Below are positions 35,793 through 44,955 of a stretch of DNA of 64,000 nucleotides, one piece after another (position 1 is the first letter of the stretch; each line of letters begins with the position of its first letter). The stretch spans positions 3,941,501 through 4,005,500 of the forward strand of contig NZ_CP069354.1 of NCBI RefSeq assembly GCF_016864375.1. The letters are read 5' to 3'. The translations under genes and the position numbers were made by a program. A model generated the notes under the pieces. That model was not told where the DNA came from. It did not search any database and saw nothing but the letters and a program-made list of their open reading frames with translations. This DNA is from Microvirga sp. VF16. GTDB lineage: Bacteria > Pseudomonadota > Alphaproteobacteria > Rhizobiales > Beijerinckiaceae.

Positions 35793-37064
35793 ATGCTTCC
35801 CTCATTGACAGCCCGGCGCATCGCCGTCGTCGTCAAAGGCTATCCACGCCTTTCCGAAACCTTCATTGCGCAGGAAATCCTAGCCCTCGAGCAACGCGGC
35901 CTCGCGCTCGAGATCTGGTCCCTTCGGCATCCGACAGAACGGGCCGTGCATCCCATGCACAAGGCGATCAAGGCGCGGGTTACCTATCTGCCCGAGTATC
36001 TCTACGAGGAGCCGCTGCGCGTGCTACGCGGCGCCTTCTGGAGCATGGGGCAAAAGGGTTTCAAGGCGACGATCAAGGCCTTCTGGCGCGATCTGAAGCG
36101 CGATTTCACCGCCAACCGGATACGCCGCATCGGCCAGGCATTCGTGATGGCCCGGGAGATGCCGGAGGATGTGCGGCACCTGCATGTGCATTACCTTCAC
36201 ACGCCGGCATCCGTCGTCCGCTATGCCGCCCTGCTCACGGGCCGGAGCTGGACCTTCTCGGCCCATGCCAAGGACATCTGGACGACGCCCGATTGGGAAA
36301 AGCGCGAGAAGATGGCGGAAGCCCATTGGGGTGTGACCTGCACGGCGCAGGGAGCGGGCAATCTTCAATCACTGTCGCATTCTGACAAGGTATCGCTTGT
36401 CTATCACGGGCTCGATCTTTCCCGCTTTCCGGCCGCCTCTGAAAGCCGCCCTGTAAGGGATGGCTCGGACCCGCTCGATCCGGTGCGGATCGTGTCCGTC
36501 GGGCGAGCCGTAGCGAAGAAGGGTTATGGTGATCTGATTCAAGCTCTCGCCGCCCTGCCCCAGGATCTTCACTGGCGCTTCGCCCATGTGGGCGGCGGAG
36601 AGTTGCTCAACACCCTGAAAAGGCAGGCGCAGGACGCAGGCATCGCCGACAGGGTGGCCTTCCTCGGCTCCAAGGCGCAGCCAGACATCATTGCCCTCCT
36701 GCGCGAAGCCGACCTTTTCGTCCTGCCCTCGAAGGAAGCGAAATCCGGCGACCGGGACGGATTGCCGAACGTCATCATGGAAGCGGCAAGCCAAGGGCTT
36801 GCCATCGTGGCGACGAACTTCGCGGGCATTCCCGAATTCATCCGCGACGGCCTGGAAGGCCAGCTTGTGCCGCCAGGCGATTGGGAGGCTTTGTCGAACG
36901 CCCTCAATCTCCTCGCTCGCGATCCGGAACGCCGGAAAACCCTAGGGGATGCCGCCTTCTCGCGCCTGCGGCGGGACTTTTCCATGGAAGGCGGGATCGA
37001 TGTGCTGGAGGCACGCCTCCGGGCCGTGACCGACGTACAAAAGAGAGAACCGGAGCGGGTGTGA
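35793..37064 (+). CDS. GT4 family glycosyltransferase
   Basis: The 423-residue GT-B protein has VVVKGYPRLSETFIAQEILA at the N-terminus (colanic-acid/WcaL-type start), HLHVHYLHTPASVV near 128, and GLDLSRFPAASE. PSKEAKSGDRDGLPNVIMEA near 315 is the E-x7-E nucleotide-binding region. It should transfer an activated sugar to a growing lipid-linked glycan. It starts 8 nt after the previous stop and overlaps the next GTG by 4 nt, so the run is an operon. Confidence 0.9.
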   Translation: MLPSLTARRIAVVVKGYPRLSETFIAQEILALEQRGLALEIWSLRHPTERAVHPMHKAIKARVTYLPEYLYEEPLRVLRGAFWSMGQKGFKATIKAFWRDLKRDFTANRIRRIGQAFVMAREMPEDVRHLHVHYLHTPASVVRYAALLTGRSWTFSAHAKDIWTTPDWEKREKMAEAHWGVTCTAQGAGNLQSLSHSDKVSLVYHGLDLSRFPAASESRPVRDGSDPLDPVRIVSVGRAVAKKGYGDLIQALAALPQDLHWRFAHVGGGELLNTLKRQAQDAGIADRVAFLGSKAQPDIIALLREADLFVLPSKEAKSGDRDGLPNVIMEAASQGLAIVATNFAGIPEFIRDGLEGQLVPPGDWEALSNALNLLARDPERRKTLGDAAFSRLRRDFSMEGGIDVLEARLRAVTDVQKREPERV

Positions 37065-38179
37065 CCATCTCAAGGCTTGTTGCGTTCTACGCCCCCTTGA
37101 AGAGCCCGAACCATCCGCTTCCCTCGGGCGACCGCACCATGGCGCGCCTGTTGATGAAGGCCTTAGACCGGGCAGGCTATTCGCCATTTCTCGCCAGCGA
37201 AATACGAACGCTCGACAAGGCAGGTGAGCGGCAGCATCAGGAAAGCCTTCGGCAACAATCGCTTGAAGAGGCTGATCGCCTCATCGCGCATTATCAAGCA
37301 CTACCTGAAGAGAACCGCCCCTGCCTGTGGTTTACCTATCACGTCTATTACAAGGCGCCGGACTGGATCGGCCCGCCTGTCACGAAAGCTCTCGGCATTC
37401 CTTATGTGATCGCTGAAGGATCGAGAGCGGCGAAACGTGCGCAAGGTTCGTGGGCCCTTGGTCATGAAGGGGCGGAAGCTGCTCTGGATCGGGCCGATGC
37501 GATTTTCGTCATGACCGCGCATGACCGGGAGGCGCTGGAGAGAGCAAGGCCATCGCATCAGGCTCTGGTTGATCTGCCGCCATTCCTGGATTTGGCGGAA
37601 TGGCCTGCATCGAGCGCACATCCTTCGCCGGAAACCGAACCGCGCCTTCTCACGGTGGCGATGATGCGTGAGGGCGACAAGCTTGCCTCCTATCGCATTC
37701 TGGCGGCAGCTCTTCAGCGGATTCAGCACCTGCCATGGTCCCTGGACGTGGTGGGTGATGGGGAGGCACGGGAAGAAATCGTGCGGCTCTTCTCTCCCAT
37801 GGCACAACGTGTGCGGTTTCACGGTCAGATCGAGAGCAGAGCCGATCTGACCGCGCTCTACGAGATAGCCGATCTCTTCGTCTGGCCTGCCGTCAACGAG
37901 GCCTATGGTATGGTGCTGCTGGAGGCTCAGGCTCTTGGTTGCGCGGTGGTGGCCGGTGCCTATGGCGGAGTTGCCAGCGTGATGCGCGACGGGAAGACCG
38001 GACGACTGACGCCACCCGGCGACATTGCGGCCTTCGCCGATGCGTTGAGCAATCTCCTGCAGGATCGGGAACGGCTGCGGAGCCTCGGCGCCGTCGCGTC
38101 TCGTTTTGTCAAACAGGAACGCGATCTCGCTCATGCCGCTTTGCGCTTGCGCAATGCGCTCGAACCGCTCACGACTTAG
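37061..38179 (+). CDS. GT4 family glycosyltransferase
   Basis: The 372-residue GT-B protein starts GTG at 37061, overlapping the preceding stop (GTGA). It reads ISRLVAFYAPLKSPNHPLPS with the Gly-poor acceptor loop of GT4. YVIAEGSRAAKRAQGSWALG lies mid-chain, and EIADLFVWPAVNEAYGMVLL is the E-x7-E donor site. An in-frame ORF extends further upstream but only across the previous gene. No signal peptide. Works with its neighbours on an unidentified glycan. Confidence 0.87.
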   Translation: MTISRLVAFYAPLKSPNHPLPSGDRTMARLLMKALDRAGYSPFLASEIRTLDKAGERQHQESLRQQSLEEADRLIAHYQALPEENRPCLWFTYHVYYKAPDWIGPPVTKALGIPYVIAEGSRAAKRAQGSWALGHEGAEAALDRADAIFVMTAHDREALERARPSHQALVDLPPFLDLAEWPASSAHPSPETEPRLLTVAMMREGDKLASYRILAAALQRIQHLPWSLDVVGDGEAREEIVRLFSPMAQRVRFHGQIESRADLTALYEIADLFVWPAVNEAYGMVLLEAQALGCAVVAGAYGGVASVMRDGKTGRLTPPGDIAAFADALSNLLQDRERLRSLGAVASRFVKQERDLAHAALRLRNALEPLTT

Positions 38180-38188
38180 AGCGGGAGA

Positions 38189-40129
38189 ATGAGCTTGCGC
38201 ATTCTGATTGTCGTCACGCATCTGTTGGGATCGGGCCACCTGACGAGGGCGGCGGCCCTTGCACGAGCTTTTGCGCGAAAAGGACATGAAACGACGCTGG
38301 TGTCGGGCGGAAGCCCTGCCAGGCTGCCCGATCTGGAGAATGTAACCTTCGTTCAGCTGCCACCCGTGCAGACTGTCGGCACGGATTTCAAGACGCTGCT
38401 CGATGAACGCTTTGAGCCGGTAGATGCAACCTATCTTGAACGGCGCCGAACCCTTCTGCTCAACGCGTTGAAAGAAACTCGGCCCGATATTCTCATCACC
38501 GAGCTTTTTCCCTTCGGCCGTCGCGTTCTGAAGGATGAATTCAGCGCTTTGCTCGATACCGCGCGTAATGCGAATCCACGCCCGCTGGTTTTGTGCTCGA
38601 TCCGAGACATCCTCGTGCCCTCCTCGAAAGCCTCGCGGATCGCGGAAGCGCATGAGCGTGTGCTTCGCGATTACGACGCCGTTCTCGTTCATGGCGATCC
38701 GGAGCTGGTGCCACTGGAGGCTTCCTGGCCGTTGGACGAGCGGATCAGGCCTCTCATCCGCTATACCGGCTATGTGGACGAGAACGAGGAACCTGTTCCG
38801 GACACTCACAGGCACGGAATCGTGGTCTCCGGTGGATCGAGCGGAGCAAGCCTCCCGCTCTATCGTACGGCCCTTGCGGCAGCCCGAGACATCGCCGACC
38901 GGTCCTGGCGCATCCTCATCGGACGGGGCGTTGGGGAAGCCGATTTCCTGGTCCTTCAGGAGGGCGCTCCACCTCACGTCACCGTCGAGCGCGCACGGTC
39001 AGATTTCCGTTCTCTGCTTTCCGGCGCCGAACTCTCCCTGAGCCAAGCTGGCTATAATACGACCATCGATCTCCTGCGCAGCGGCGTGACATCGGTTCTC
39101 GTGCCGTTCGAGGCCGGGTCCGAGACGGAACAGCGCCTGCGCGCCGAGCGTCTTCATGCGCTGGGCCTTGCTGAAATCGTGCCCGAAGCAGAGCTGTCAC
39201 CGCAAAATCTGGCTGACGCAATCCGGCGCGGGCTAACCCGTGCGACCGCCGCGCCTCCGTCCATATCCGTCGACGGAGCCCGGCGGAGCGTTGCCGTGGC
39301 CGAAAGCCTCGCGCACTCCGGGCCCGCTCTTCAGCAACGCATCGACTGGGCCCCCTTGGATTTGGCACTGGACCAGGCCCGGGATCAGGGCTGCCCCATC
39401 CGCTTCTGGTGGCGGGACGACGATGCGGTGGCCGATACGCCCCAGCTCGACCGACTTCTCGGTCTCGCCCGCCACTACGACGCCGGAATCGGCTTGGCCG
39501 TCATTCCTGAAGGCATCGAAGCATCGCTCGCCCCACGTCTAGCAGGAGAGGGCAAGGCCTTCGCCCTCGTCCACGGCTGGAGCCATGCCAATCATGGCGC
39601 CGCCGGCGAGAAGAAGGCAGAATTCGGCGCCCATCGCTCCCTGGACATCATGGCGGCGCAAACGGAGCAGGCGCTGAACGTGGCGCGAGAACGCCTTGGG
39701 CTAAAGCTCCTGCCTGTCTTCGTGCCGCCCTGGAATCGGATCTCTCAGGATCTCATCCCTCATCTGCCCCGCCTGGGATTTCGGGGCCTATCCACCTTCA
39801 CCGACCGGAAGGCCTCCTTCCCCGCCGAAGGGCTGATTCAGATCAACACCCACGCGGATCCCATCGATTGGCACGGCACGAAGAGTCTGGCCGATCCGGC
39901 TCTGATCATTGCCAATCTCGCCAGAGCGATCGAGCGGCGTGTGGCCGGCGAAGCGGATCGCGACGAGCCGATCGGGTTTCTGACCCATCATCTCGTCCAT
40001 GACCACGTCATCTGGGCGTTATGCGAAAGACTTATCGCCCACCTCGCCGCCAGAGACATACGTTTCCTGTGTCCCGATGTGTGTTTCGGCTTGGAAACAA
40101 GATCACATTTGAGATCTAATGGGATTTGA
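38189..40129 (+). CDS. Fusion of MurG-like glycosyltransferase and polysaccharide deacetylase
   Basis: The 646-residue protein joins two enzymes. Residues 1-375 are GT28-like: VVTHLLGSGHLTRAAALA at the start, VSGGSSGASLPLYRTAL near 212 and LSQAGYNTTIDLLRSG near 283. Residues 390-640 form a NodB-like deacetylase: RFWWRDDDAV near 405 (Asp motif 1), VHGWSHANHG near 461 (H-x3-H motif 2) and VFVPPWNRIS near 512. No signal peptide or membrane helix, so both activities would be cytosolic, unlike most NodB enzymes. The fusion suggests a sugar is transferred and then de-N-acetylated (inference). Last gene of the run; a GGGAG site lies 5 nt before the ATG. Confidence 0.85.
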   Translation: MSLRILIVVTHLLGSGHLTRAAALARAFARKGHETTLVSGGSPARLPDLENVTFVQLPPVQTVGTDFKTLLDERFEPVDATYLERRRTLLLNALKETRPDILITELFPFGRRVLKDEFSALLDTARNANPRPLVLCSIRDILVPSSKASRIAEAHERVLRDYDAVLVHGDPELVPLEASWPLDERIRPLIRYTGYVDENEEPVPDTHRHGIVVSGGSSGASLPLYRTALAAARDIADRSWRILIGRGVGEADFLVLQEGAPPHVTVERARSDFRSLLSGAELSLSQAGYNTTIDLLRSGVTSVLVPFEAGSETEQRLRAERLHALGLAEIVPEAELSPQNLADAIRRGLTRATAAPPSISVDGARRSVAVAESLAHSGPALQQRIDWAPLDLALDQARDQGCPIRFWWRDDDAVADTPQLDRLLGLARHYDAGIGLAVIPEGIEASLAPRLAGEGKAFALVHGWSHANHGAAGEKKAEFGAHRSLDIMAAQTEQALNVARERLGLKLLPVFVPPWNRISQDLIPHLPRLGFRGLSTFTDRKASFPAEGLIQINTHADPIDWHGTKSLADPALIIANLARAIERRVAGEADRDEPIGFLTHHLVHDHVIWALCERLIAHLAARDIRFLCPDVCFGLETRSHLRSNGI

Positions 40130-40160
40130 TGCGTTATGCTCATAGTTCCTGGAGGAGCAT

Positions 40161-42026
40161 ATGGAAGCGCCACTCCTGTCGGTTCGCCAACTGACAGTTG
40201 ATTTCAACACCGATGCCGGAAATTTCCGCGCGGTCGATGGCCTGACATTCGATATTCCCAAGGGGAAGACGGTGGCGCTCGTCGGCGAGTCCGGATCCGG
40301 TAAATCGGTGACGGCGCAGGCCATCCTCCAGATCCTGACGAAGAAAGCCAAGATCACCAGCGGCGCCATCCTCTTCAACGATCCCGCAAACGGCGGAACG
40401 GTCGATATCGCGGCGCTTCAGCCCGAGAGCGACGCCATGCATGCCCTGCGCGGCGGGCGCATCGCCATGATCTTCCAGGAACCGATGACATCCCTGTCTC
40501 CGCTCCACACCATCGGCGACCAGATCTCCGAAGCACTGATGATCCATTCCGACGCGGATCAGGCCAAGGCGAACCAGAGGACCATGGAGGTGCTGGCCCG
40601 GGTCGGCTTCCCCGATCCGAAGCGAGCCCTGAAAACCTACCCGTTCGAGCTCTCTGGCGGTCTTCGCCAGCGTGCCATGATCGCCATGGCGCTTATCACC
40701 CGCCCCGCCCTCCTGATCGCGGACGAGCCAACGACGGCACTCGACGTGACGACGCAGGCGCAGATCCTGGATCTCATCAAGGAGCTCCAGATCGAGACCG
40801 GCATGTCGGTGCTTCTCATCACGCACGACCTCGGCGTCGTCGCCAACGTGGCTGACGAGGTGGTGGTGATGTATCGAGGCAGGATCATGGAGGCCGGATC
40901 ACGGGAGAACATCTTCCGCAACCCGCAGCACGCCTATCTCCAGGCGCTCATGCGCGCCGTTCCGCGCTTTGCCATGGCGGAGAACGAGCGCCTGACGCCG
41001 ATCCGCGAAGTGACGAGCGCAACCCTCGCATCGGCCGATGCACCCGAACGCATCCAGCCCAAGGGACCGATCCTGAAGGCCGAGCACCTCACGAAATGCT
41101 TCACTCTTCGGTCGGGCTGGTTCTCCGGCAAGACCCAGGAGATACGCGCAGTCAGCGAAGTCGATCTGGCCCTGCCCGCAGGCAAGACGCTAGGGCTCGT
41201 AGGCGAATCCGGCTGTGGCAAAACCACCGTGTCCAAGATGATCATGCGCGCTCTCACGCCCAATTCGGGCCGGGTGCTGTTCGACGACGGCACGGGCCCG
41301 AAGGACGTGCATAAACTGGAAGGCGACGCACTGACTGCCTATCGCCGCTCCGTGCAGTTCATCTTCCAGGATCCGTTCTCGTCGCTTAATCCGCGCATGA
41401 CGGTCTACGAACTTCTGACCGAGCCCCTGCGCATCCACGACATCGGCACCTCGGACGAGCGCTATGAGCGCGTGAAGCAGCTCCTCGACATGGTCGGTCT
41501 CGATCAGCGTTCGCTCAGGCGTTATCCGCATTCGTTCTCCGGCGGCCAGCGCCAGCGTCTCGGCATCGCGCGGGCACTCGCTCTCGAGCCGCGCGTCCTG
41601 CTCTGCGATGAGCCTGTCTCAGCCCTCGACGTGTCGGTCCAGGCACAGGTGCTGAACCTGCTCAAGGATCTGCAATCGGCTCTCGGGCTGTCCTATCTCT
41701 TCGTGTCCCACAACCTCGCGGTCGTGGACTATATCGCCGATACCATCGCGGTCATGTGTCGGGGCTATATCGTCGAAGAGGCACCGAAATCCTCGCTCTT
41801 CCGTAATCCGGTTCATCCCTACACGCAGGCGCTCCTTGCCGCCGTGCCGGATCCGGATATTGACCGGCCCTTGGACTTTGCCAAACTGCGAACCGGCCGC
41901 TTCTCTCACCCGTCGGAATGGCCAGAACCCTTCCGCATCAAACCCGGTGAGTTCGGCCTGATGAAAGAGATCGAACCTGGCCATAAGGTTCGTCTGGGGC
42001 GCCTGACAGCCCAGGAGGCTGCGTGA
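40161..42026 (+). CDS. Peptide/microcin C-type ABC importer, fused double ATPase
   Basis: The 621-residue protein has two ATPase domains. Walker A motifs are GESGSGKSVTAQ (~43) and GESGCGKTTVSK (~353). Signatures are LSGGLRQRAMIAMAL and FSGGQRQRLGIARAL; Walker B motifs are LLIADEPTTALD and VLLCDEPVSALD. This is the YejF/DppDF-like fused arrangement that powers peptide import. GGAGGAGC lies before the ATG. Its stop overlaps the binding-protein gene, beginning a four-gene operon. The oligopeptide C-terminal motif (NPVHPYTQALLAAVP) is present. Confidence 0.93.
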   Translation: MEAPLLSVRQLTVDFNTDAGNFRAVDGLTFDIPKGKTVALVGESGSGKSVTAQAILQILTKKAKITSGAILFNDPANGGTVDIAALQPESDAMHALRGGRIAMIFQEPMTSLSPLHTIGDQISEALMIHSDADQAKANQRTMEVLARVGFPDPKRALKTYPFELSGGLRQRAMIAMALITRPALLIADEPTTALDVTTQAQILDLIKELQIETGMSVLLITHDLGVVANVADEVVVMYRGRIMEAGSRENIFRNPQHAYLQALMRAVPRFAMAENERLTPIREVTSATLASADAPERIQPKGPILKAEHLTKCFTLRSGWFSGKTQEIRAVSEVDLALPAGKTLGLVGESGCGKTTVSKMIMRALTPNSGRVLFDDGTGPKDVHKLEGDALTAYRRSVQFIFQDPFSSLNPRMTVYELLTEPLRIHDIGTSDERYERVKQLLDMVGLDQRSLRRYPHSFSGGQRQRLGIARALALEPRVLLCDEPVSALDVSVQAQVLNLLKDLQSALGLSYLFVSHNLAVVDYIADTIAVMCRGYIVEEAPKSSLFRNPVHPYTQALLAAVPDPDIDRPLDFAKLRTGRFSHPSEWPEPFRIKPGEFGLMKEIEPGHKVRLGRLTAQEAA

Positions 42027-43939
42027 TGCTGCTCAAAACCCGCACACACTCGCTCATCCTTGCCGCCGCACTCGGTCTGCTCGCGCTGCCCGCCGGGGCA
42101 CAGGATTTCAAGGACGCTCCTTTCTTCGCCGATCAGGTGAAGGACAAGAAGCTGCCGCCCCTGGCCGAGCGGCTGCCGAAAGCGCCCATCGTCGTCGAAG
42201 CGGCGGGCCAATATGGCGGCGACATCATCACCCTGGTGCCGCGACCGCGCGACATTCGCTACATCTCGACCTTCGCCTATACCCGCCTTGTCGGCTACGA
42301 CAGGAACCTGCAGCTTCAGCCCGATCTCCTCGAAAAACTCGAGAACGAGGACGACCGGGTGTTCACCTTCGTCCTGCGCCCCGGCCATCGCTGGTCGGAC
42401 GGGGCTCCCTTCACGACAGAGGATTTCCGCTATTATTGGGAGGACGTGGCGCAGAACGCGGATCTCTCACCGGCCGGACCGCCCGAATTCATGCTGGTCG
42501 ACGGCAAGCCTCCGCGCTTCGAGATCCTTGACGAACAGACGGTACGCTTCACCTGGGACAAGCCTAATCCGCGCTTCCTGCCGCAATTGGCCGGACCGCT
42601 CGATCCCGGCATCTATCGGGCTTCCGCCTATCTGAAGCAGTTCCACGCCAAATATGCGGATAAGGCCGCCCTTGAGGAAAAGGCGAAGCAGCAGAAGTTG
42701 AAATCCTGGGCTGCCCTGCACAATCGCATGGACGACATGAAGGAGCAGACCAATCCTGCCCTTCCCACGCTCATGCCCTGGCGCGTCATGAATGCGGCGC
42801 CGGCCAATCGCTTCATCTTCGAGCGCAATCCCTATTACCACCGCATCGACAATCAGGGACAGCAGCTGCCCTACGTCGACCGACTCATCATGGACGTGTC
42901 GGCTCCCGGTCTCTTCGCGGCCAAAGCCAATGCGGGCGAAATCGACCTCCTGTTCCGTGGCCTCTCCATGAGCGACATCCCGGTTCTCAAGGAAGGCGAG
43001 AAGGCGAAGGGCTACACCACCCTGCTCTGGCCTTATGCACGGGGTACCGAGCTTGCGCTTTATCCCAACCTGAACACGGTGGATCCGGTCTGGCGCAAGC
43101 TCAACCGGGATATTCGCTTCCGCCGCGCGCTGTCGCTCGGCATCGACCGCAAGACCTTGAACAATGCGCTGCTCTTCGGGCTCGGCACCGAGGGCAACAA
43201 CACCATCGTCGCGGAAAGCCCGCTCTTTTCGAAGGAACTGCGCACAGCCCATGCCGGCTATGACCCGGACGAGGCCTCGCGCCTGCTCGACGAGATCGGC
43301 CTGACGAAACGCAACGGCGCTGGAATCCGCCTGCTACCCGACGGACGCGAACTGGAGATCATCGTCGAGACGGACGGCGAGAGCACCCTCGTGGTCGACG
43401 GCCTGACCCTGATCGGCGAGTTCTGGCGCGAGATCGGCGTGAGACTCTTCGTGAAGCCGCAGGACCGCACCGTGTTGCGCAACCGCTCCTATGCCGGGTT
43501 GACCGTCATGGTGGCGGCTCCCGGTCTCGACAACGCGATCCCCACCGCCATCATGCCGCCGACCGAACTCGCGCCCATGCGTCAGGATAACTACACCTGG
43601 CCGAAATGGGGCCAGTACGTAGAGACCAAAGGCAAGAACGGCGAGCAGGTCGATATTCCAGAAGCCCAGCGCCTTCTCGATCTTTATTCCACCTGGATGA
43701 ACACCGGAAACCGAGATGTGCAGAGGGATGCCTGGACCGAGATGCTGCGCAATCATGCTGAGAATCAATGGTCCATCGGCACTATCTCCGGCGCACTGCA
43801 GCCCATTGTCGTCCGCAACGGATTGCAGGGACTTCCTGCCAAGGCGCTCTACAGCTGGGAGCCGACGGCGATGCTCGGCATCTATCGCGTCGATGAGATC
43901 TTCTGGAACAAAGCCGCCGGCAAAGAGGCCCGTCGATGA
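42026..43939 (+). CDS. ABC importer substrate-binding protein (peptide/MppA-like)
   Basis: The 637-residue protein has a signal peptide (hydrophobic SLILAAALGLLALPAGA). An SBP family 5 fold follows: RPGHRWSDGAPFTTEDFRYY near 120, DIRFRRALSLGIDRKTLNNA near 370, and NQWSIGTISGAL near the C-terminus. It is longer than DppA/OppA but near YejA-type lengths. It should capture an oligopeptide or similar ligand in the periplasm and hand it to the two permeases. ATG 42026 has AGGAGG 7 nt upstream; an in-frame GTG 42023 is too close to it. Confidence 0.92.
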   Translation: MLLKTRTHSLILAAALGLLALPAGAQDFKDAPFFADQVKDKKLPPLAERLPKAPIVVEAAGQYGGDIITLVPRPRDIRYISTFAYTRLVGYDRNLQLQPDLLEKLENEDDRVFTFVLRPGHRWSDGAPFTTEDFRYYWEDVAQNADLSPAGPPEFMLVDGKPPRFEILDEQTVRFTWDKPNPRFLPQLAGPLDPGIYRASAYLKQFHAKYADKAALEEKAKQQKLKSWAALHNRMDDMKEQTNPALPTLMPWRVMNAAPANRFIFERNPYYHRIDNQGQQLPYVDRLIMDVSAPGLFAAKANAGEIDLLFRGLSMSDIPVLKEGEKAKGYTTLLWPYARGTELALYPNLNTVDPVWRKLNRDIRFRRALSLGIDRKTLNNALLFGLGTEGNNTIVAESPLFSKELRTAHAGYDPDEASRLLDEIGLTKRNGAGIRLLPDGRELEIIVETDGESTLVVDGLTLIGEFWREIGVRLFVKPQDRTVLRNRSYAGLTVMVAAPGLDNAIPTAIMPPTELAPMRQDNYTWPKWGQYVETKGKNGEQVDIPEAQRLLDLYSTWMNTGNRDVQRDAWTEMLRNHAENQWSIGTISGALQPIVVRNGLQGLPAKALYSWEPTAMLGIYRVDEIFWNKAAGKEARR

Positions 43940-44955
43940 TCCGCTTCCTGTTGCGTCGCGTCGTCACCATGGCGGTGACCTTGCTGATCATTTCGGCCTT
44001 GGTCTTCTTCATCATCAAGCTGCCGCCCGGCGACTTCCTGTCCAATCAGATCGCCGAATTGCGCGCGCAGGGAGAATCCGCCTCGATTGCGAAAGCCGAG
44101 TTCCTCATCAAGCAATACGGACTCGATAAGCCCGCCTGGCAGCAGTATCTGGTCTGGCTCGGTGTCATGCCTGGACCGAACGGCTTCTCCGGTCTGCTCC
44201 AGGGCGATTGGGGCTGGTCCTTCGAATACGACAAACCCGTGGTGGATGTGGTCGGCGATGCCCTGTGGCTGACCCTTCTCGTCAACCTCGCGGTGGTGAT
44301 CTTCATCCATGTGGTCTCGATCCCCATCGCGATCTATTCCGCGACGCGGCAATATTCCATCGGCGACTATCTCGCCACCTTCATCGGCTATATCGGCCTT
44401 GCGACCCCGAGCTTCCTGCTCGCGCTGATTCTGCTCTATTACATGAACCGCTGGTTCGGCATTTCCATCGGTGGGCTCTACGATGCAGAGTATGCGGGCG
44501 AGCCCTGGACCTGGGCCAAGACACAGTCCCTCCTCTCGCACCTTGTCGTGCCGACCATCGTGATCGGCCTCGGCGGCACGGCCGCCATGATCCGGCGCAT
44601 GCGCGCGAACCTGCTCGATGAGCTCGGCAAGCAATATTACGTGACGGCGAAGGCGAAGGGCCTTGGGCCCACCAAGGCCCTGCTGAAATATCCTTTCCGC
44701 ATGTCGCTCAATCCCTTCATCGCCGATATCGGCAACCTGCTGCCGCATCTCGTGTCCGGCTCGGTCCTGGTGTCGCTGGTGCTGAGCCTGCCGACGGTCG
44801 GTCCGATCCTGCTGAGCGCGCTGAAAAGCCAGGATCAATTCCTGGCCGGATTCATCCTGATGTTCGTCGCGGTGCTCACGGTCGTCGGCATGCTGATCTC
44901 GGACCTGTTGCTGGCCTGGCTCGATCCACGGATCCGGATGGGAGGCGGACGATGA
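43936..44955 (+). CDS. ABC importer permease (YejB/DppB-like)
   Basis: The 339-residue permease has the N-terminal helix FLLRRVVTMAVTLLIISALV and about six helices in all. The periplasmic loop (residues 40-110) is typical of DppB-type subunits. The EAA-like ATPase-contact loop reads QYYVTAKAKGLGPTKALLKY near 235. ATG overlaps the binding-protein stop by 4 nt, and the stop overlaps the next ATG by 4 nt. Confidence 0.92.
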   Translation: MIRFLLRRVVTMAVTLLIISALVFFIIKLPPGDFLSNQIAELRAQGESASIAKAEFLIKQYGLDKPAWQQYLVWLGVMPGPNGFSGLLQGDWGWSFEYDKPVVDVVGDALWLTLLVNLAVVIFIHVVSIPIAIYSATRQYSIGDYLATFIGYIGLATPSFLLALILLYYMNRWFGISIGGLYDAEYAGEPWTWAKTQSLLSHLVVPTIVIGLGGTAAMIRRMRANLLDELGKQYYVTAKAKGLGPTKALLKYPFRMSLNPFIADIGNLLPHLVSGSVLVSLVLSLPTVGPILLSALKSQDQFLAGFILMFVAVLTVVGMLISDLLLAWLDPRIRMGGGR

